Assembly (NCBI GenBank): GCA_937896895.1
Contig: CALBNV010000045.1
Span: 1 to 18,285 of the forward strand
DNA length: 18,285 bases
Direction: 5' to 3'
Origin: an uncultured Bacteroidales bacterium
Lineage (GTDB): Bacteria > Bacteroidota > Bacteroidia > Bacteroidales > F082
Part shown: positions 16,031 to 18,285 of the stretch, one piece after another
Position numbering within the stretch: position 1 is the stretch's first letter
Layout: each line of letters begins with the position of its first letter
The notes under the pieces: model-generated
What the model saw: only the letters and a program-made list of their open reading frames with translations
What the model was told of the DNA's origin: nothing
Databases searched by the model: none
Program-made: the position numbers and the translations under genes

Positions 16031-16414
16031 ATGAGGATTGTTAGGATCTTGATGGTTTTGACGACATTGTTTTTAATAGGTTGCGAGAGCGAGCCGGAAA
16101 AAGCAATGCCTTCGGTGTTGCTGTCTGAAGTTCAGATGGTTGACGTGATGGTTGACGTGCAGCTTATGGAAAGCTCAATCAGCGTGAGGAAAAACAGCAA
16201 CCATCAGACGACATACCTCAGGACACACGGGTTCGACACCATCTTCTCTCATCACGGGATAACCGATTCCATCTTCACCGAGAACTTCAGATATTACAGC
16301 GAAACCCCGGATGTGATGCTACGTATCATGGATTCTGTGGTTGTTGAGCTGAACCGGATGAAGGCTGACCTTGAAAATGCTCAAACACAATCTTCGCCTT
16401 CGCCTGACCAATGA
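16031..16414 (+). CDS. small lipoprotein, DUF4296-like
   Basis: Protein of 127 residues with a lipoprotein signal peptide: MRIVRI, a hydrophobic LMVLTTLFLI, then the lipobox LIGC with lipidated Cys18. Residues after the cysteine are ESEPE; acidic residues in this position resemble the Bacteroidota surface-export signal, so outer-leaflet display is possible. The body (VLLSEVQMVDVMVDVQLMES, then a YYSETPDVM segment and an amphipathic C-terminal helix) follows the DUF4296 pattern as I remember it, a family of unknown function found in Bacteroidota. The start codon at 16031 is the only one that gives the signal peptide. It probably shares the recQ transcript, since no -7 element is visible in the repeat-filled gap. 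Its last 89 bp overlap, antisense, the end of uvrC. Confidence 0.72.
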   Translation: MRIVRILMVLTTLFLIGCESEPEKAMPSVLLSEVQMVDVMVDVQLMESSISVRKNSNHQTTYLRTHGFDTIFSHHGITDSIFTENFRYYSETPDVMLRIMDSVVVELNRMKADLENAQTQSSPSPDQ

Positions 16415-18167
16415 CTTCGCTGAGTCTCTGCAAATCAGCGGTTTTGATGTTCTGGACCGACTTGAACTCAAGCAGCAGCTTCTCGGCGGTCTGCTTGCCG
16501 ATGCCTTTTATGTTGTTGAGCTCCGAATGGATGAAGCCTTTCTGGAACTTCTTCCTGTGGAAGCTGATTGCGAATCTGTGCACTTCATCTTGTATGAACA
16601 TCAGGAGGCGGAAAAGCTCCGAGTTGGGTTTCACCTGCACCACGCTCGGCGGGAAGCCGTAGAGCAGCTCGTTGGTGCGGTGACGGTCGTCTTTCGCCAG
16701 TCCCGCGATGGGAATGTCAATACGCAACTCGTCTTCAATGACTTGCCTGACGATCTCCATCTGTCCTTTGCCGCCGTCGGTGATGATGAGGTCGGGCAGC
16801 CTCCTGCCTTCCTCCACGAGCCGCGTGTAGCGTCGGCGCACCACCTCTTTCATTGAGGCGTAGTCGTCGGGGCCTTCCACCGTCTTGATGTTGAAGTGGC
16901 GGTATTCTTTCTTGTTGGGTTTCCCGTTGAGAAACTGCACCATGCCCGCCACGGCGTAGTCGCCCTGGAAGTTGGAGTTGTCGAAGCACTCGATGACCTC
17001 TGGCAAGGTCGGGAGATGCAGGTCGTTCTGCAACTCGGTCAGCACGCGCATGGCATGGCGTTCGGGGTCAACGAGGCTCCTGAGCTTCTCAGTCTCGGCG
17101 CGATACTGTCTGGCGTTCCTCATGGAGAGGTTGAGTACCTCTAATTTCTCGCCTTTCTTCGGAACTGTGAAACGCACGTCTTCGAGTTCCATGTCAAGCT
17201 CAATCGGCACTATTACTTCTTTCACGCTGCTCTCGAAGCGCTGCCGTAACTCTATGACTGCCAGCGACAGAAGCTCTTCGGGTGTCTCCTCTAACCGGCG
17301 TTTCATCTCGATGGAGAAGGCCTGTATCACCGCGCCTTGCGTTATCCGCATGTAGTTGACGTAGAACGAGCTGTCGGCGTCGTCGAACGAGAACACCTCC
17401 ATGTCGTGCAGCGTGTTGCTGCTCACGATGGAACGGCTGTGGTAATTTTCGAGGAGGTCGTATTTCTGTTTTATCAGATGAGCCTGTTCGAACTCCATCT
17501 TGGCTGCATGGTCCATCATCTGTGCCTTCAGGTCTTTCAGCACGCCGGCGATGTTTCCTTTGATGACTTCTTTCATGCTGGAGATCATGGCGTTGTATCC
17601 GTCTTCGGAGATGATGCCGGCGCACGGTGCCTTGCAGTTGCCGATCTGGTATTCGAGGCACGGGCGGTAATGTCCCGTCCCGATGTCGTTTCGCTTGAAG
17701 TTGTGTTTGCAGGTGCGGATCGGGTAGAGCCGCCGGAGGATGTCGAGCAGTGTCTTGGCCGTCATCACCGAAGGATAGGGGCCGAAGTACAGCGAGCCGT
17801 CGCTGACTTTCTTCCTCGTGAGGAACACGCGCGGGAAAAGCTCCGCCCTGACGCAGATCCACGGGTAGGTCTTGTCGTCCTTGAGCATGATGTTGTAGCG
17901 CGGCTTATACTGTTTGATGAAGTTGTTCTCAAGAAGGAACGCCTCCGCCTCGCTGCCCACGACGGTGAACCGTATGTCGCGTATCTTGCTGACGAGCAGG
18001 CGCGTCTTGCCGGTCTGCTCCTTGTTGAAATAGCTCGACACGCGTCGTCTCAGGTTCTTCGCCTTGCCGACGTAAATGAGCTCGCCCGTCTCGTCGAAAT
18101 ACTGATACACCCCCGGCGATGTCGGGAGCGTCTTCAGTATCGATGCTATCTTTTCGGATTTTGACAT
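16326..18167 (-). CDS. uvrC: excinuclease ABC subunit C
   Basis: Makes both incisions in UvrABC nucleotide excision repair. The 613-residue protein has an N-terminal GIY-YIG nuclease (GVY at 19-21, YVGKAKNLRRRV at 32-43). A cysteine group C153, C170, C178, C182 follows, including CLEYQIGNCKAPC, corresponding to the iron-sulfur ligands of E. coli UvrC (C154, C166, C174, C178). The UVR motif is near 220-242 (MEFEQAHLIKQKYDLLE). The RNase H-like C-nuclease has D396 (IECFDNS), D464 (TDGGKGQ) and H530 (DEVHRF). Two helix-hairpin-helix units close the protein (about 548-598, LNNIKGIGKQTAEKLL). A low-complexity tail rich in Gln, Ser and Pro (599-613) lies in the overlap with the lipoprotein gene. 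The start codon is 4 nt from a tandem repeat that fills its upstream region. Confidence 0.96.
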   Translation of the reverse strand: MSKSEKIASILKTLPTSPGVYQYFDETGELIYVGKAKNLRRRVSSYFNKEQTGKTRLLVSKIRDIRFTVVGSEAEAFLLENNFIKQYKPRYNIMLKDDKTYPWICVRAELFPRVFLTRKKVSDGSLYFGPYPSVMTAKTLLDILRRLYPIRTCKHNFKRNDIGTGHYRPCLEYQIGNCKAPCAGIISEDGYNAMISSMKEVIKGNIAGVLKDLKAQMMDHAAKMEFEQAHLIKQKYDLLENYHSRSIVSSNTLHDMEVFSFDDADSSFYVNYMRITQGAVIQAFSIEMKRRLEETPEELLSLAVIELRQRFESSVKEVIVPIELDMELEDVRFTVPKKGEKLEVLNLSMRNARQYRAETEKLRSLVDPERHAMRVLTELQNDLHLPTLPEVIECFDNSNFQGDYAVAGMVQFLNGKPNKKEYRHFNIKTVEGPDDYASMKEVVRRRYTRLVEEGRRLPDLIITDGGKGQMEIVRQVIEDELRIDIPIAGLAKDDRHRTNELLYGFPPSVVQVKPNSELFRLLMFIQDEVHRFAISFHRKKFQKGFIHSELNNIKGIGKQTAEKLLLEFKSVQNIKTADLQRLSEVIGQAKAKIVFEHFQGQPSSGSAQQPQNP

Positions 18168-18171
18168 TGGA

Positions 18172-18285
18172 GGTGAAAGGTTGAAAGGTTGAAAGGTGAA
18201 AGGTTGAAAGGTGAAAGGTGAAAGGTGAAAGGTGAAAGGTGAAAGGGTGAAAGGGTGAAAGGTGAAAGGTTGAAAGGTGAAAGGT
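18172..18285. repeat. 7/8-bp tandem repeat array upstream of uvrC, running off the window
   Basis: Fifteen units plus 3 nt, all variants of GGTGAAA: nine or more copies of GGTGAAA (7 nt), four of GGTTGAAA (for example 18179, 18187, 18202, 18268) and two of GGGTGAAA (18245, 18253). The plus strand contains no C throughout. The array begins 4 nt upstream of the uvrC start codon and continues past the window edge, so its full length is unknown. Confidence 0.95.

Noticed and set aside
18172..18285. G-quadruplex-forming tract
   Set aside because: G-runs are mostly two bases, separated by 5-6 nt, with only two GGG runs. This predicts at best weak two-tetrad structures, so I do not claim it.

Overview
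The window looks like chromosomal DNA of a Bacteroidota species, most likely order Bacteroidales. The gene set fits, the promoters look like the Bacteroides type (-7 element TAnnTTTG), and starts lack Shine-Dalgarno sequences. Protein-coding DNA is GC-rich by eye while intergenic DNA is strongly AT-rich. I cannot place it to genus.

Layout from left to right. Positions 1-61 hold the first 20 codons of a leftward secreted-protein gene, divergent from dusB (168-1148), a tRNA dihydrouridine synthase. A long leftward block follows. Read in its own direction it starts near 9958: an outer-membrane TolC-like protein, a HlyD-like adaptor, two ABC-2 type permeases, a probable terminator, then a second unit of antitoxin, YafQ-like toxin, an RND/MMPL lipid-type transporter and a trans-prenyl diphosphate synthase. 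The last two overlap by 4 nt. An AraC-family regulator (10135-11037) diverges from the efflux operon and probably controls it. Next comes rightward pssA (phosphatidylserine synthase), whose stop codon interlocks with that of leftward lptB. Upstream of lptB is kdsD (arabinose-5-phosphate isomerase), divergent from recQ. recQ is followed by a small DUF4296-like lipoprotein gene whose 3' end overlaps, antisense, the 3' end of uvrC.

Most genes serve the envelope: phospholipid head-group synthesis, KDO and LPS transport, isoprenoid synthesis, a lipid-type RND exporter and a tripartite efflux system. recQ and uvrC are DNA-repair genes and dusB is a tRNA-modification gene.

The least explained elements are three short tandem-repeat arrays in the right-hand third (17-bp units between kdsD and lptB, 14-bp units between recQ and the lipoprotein gene, 7/8-bp units upstream of uvrC). 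Each lacks cytosine on one strand. Other points worth checking are the ABC-2 efflux operon without an ATPase gene, a YafQ-like toxin with Tyr in place of the usual catalytic His, and the pairing of a prenyl synthase with an RND transporter directly downstream of the toxin-antitoxin genes. I found no tRNA, rRNA, insertion sequence, CRISPR array or prophage gene, and no gene-free stretch longer than 300 bases.
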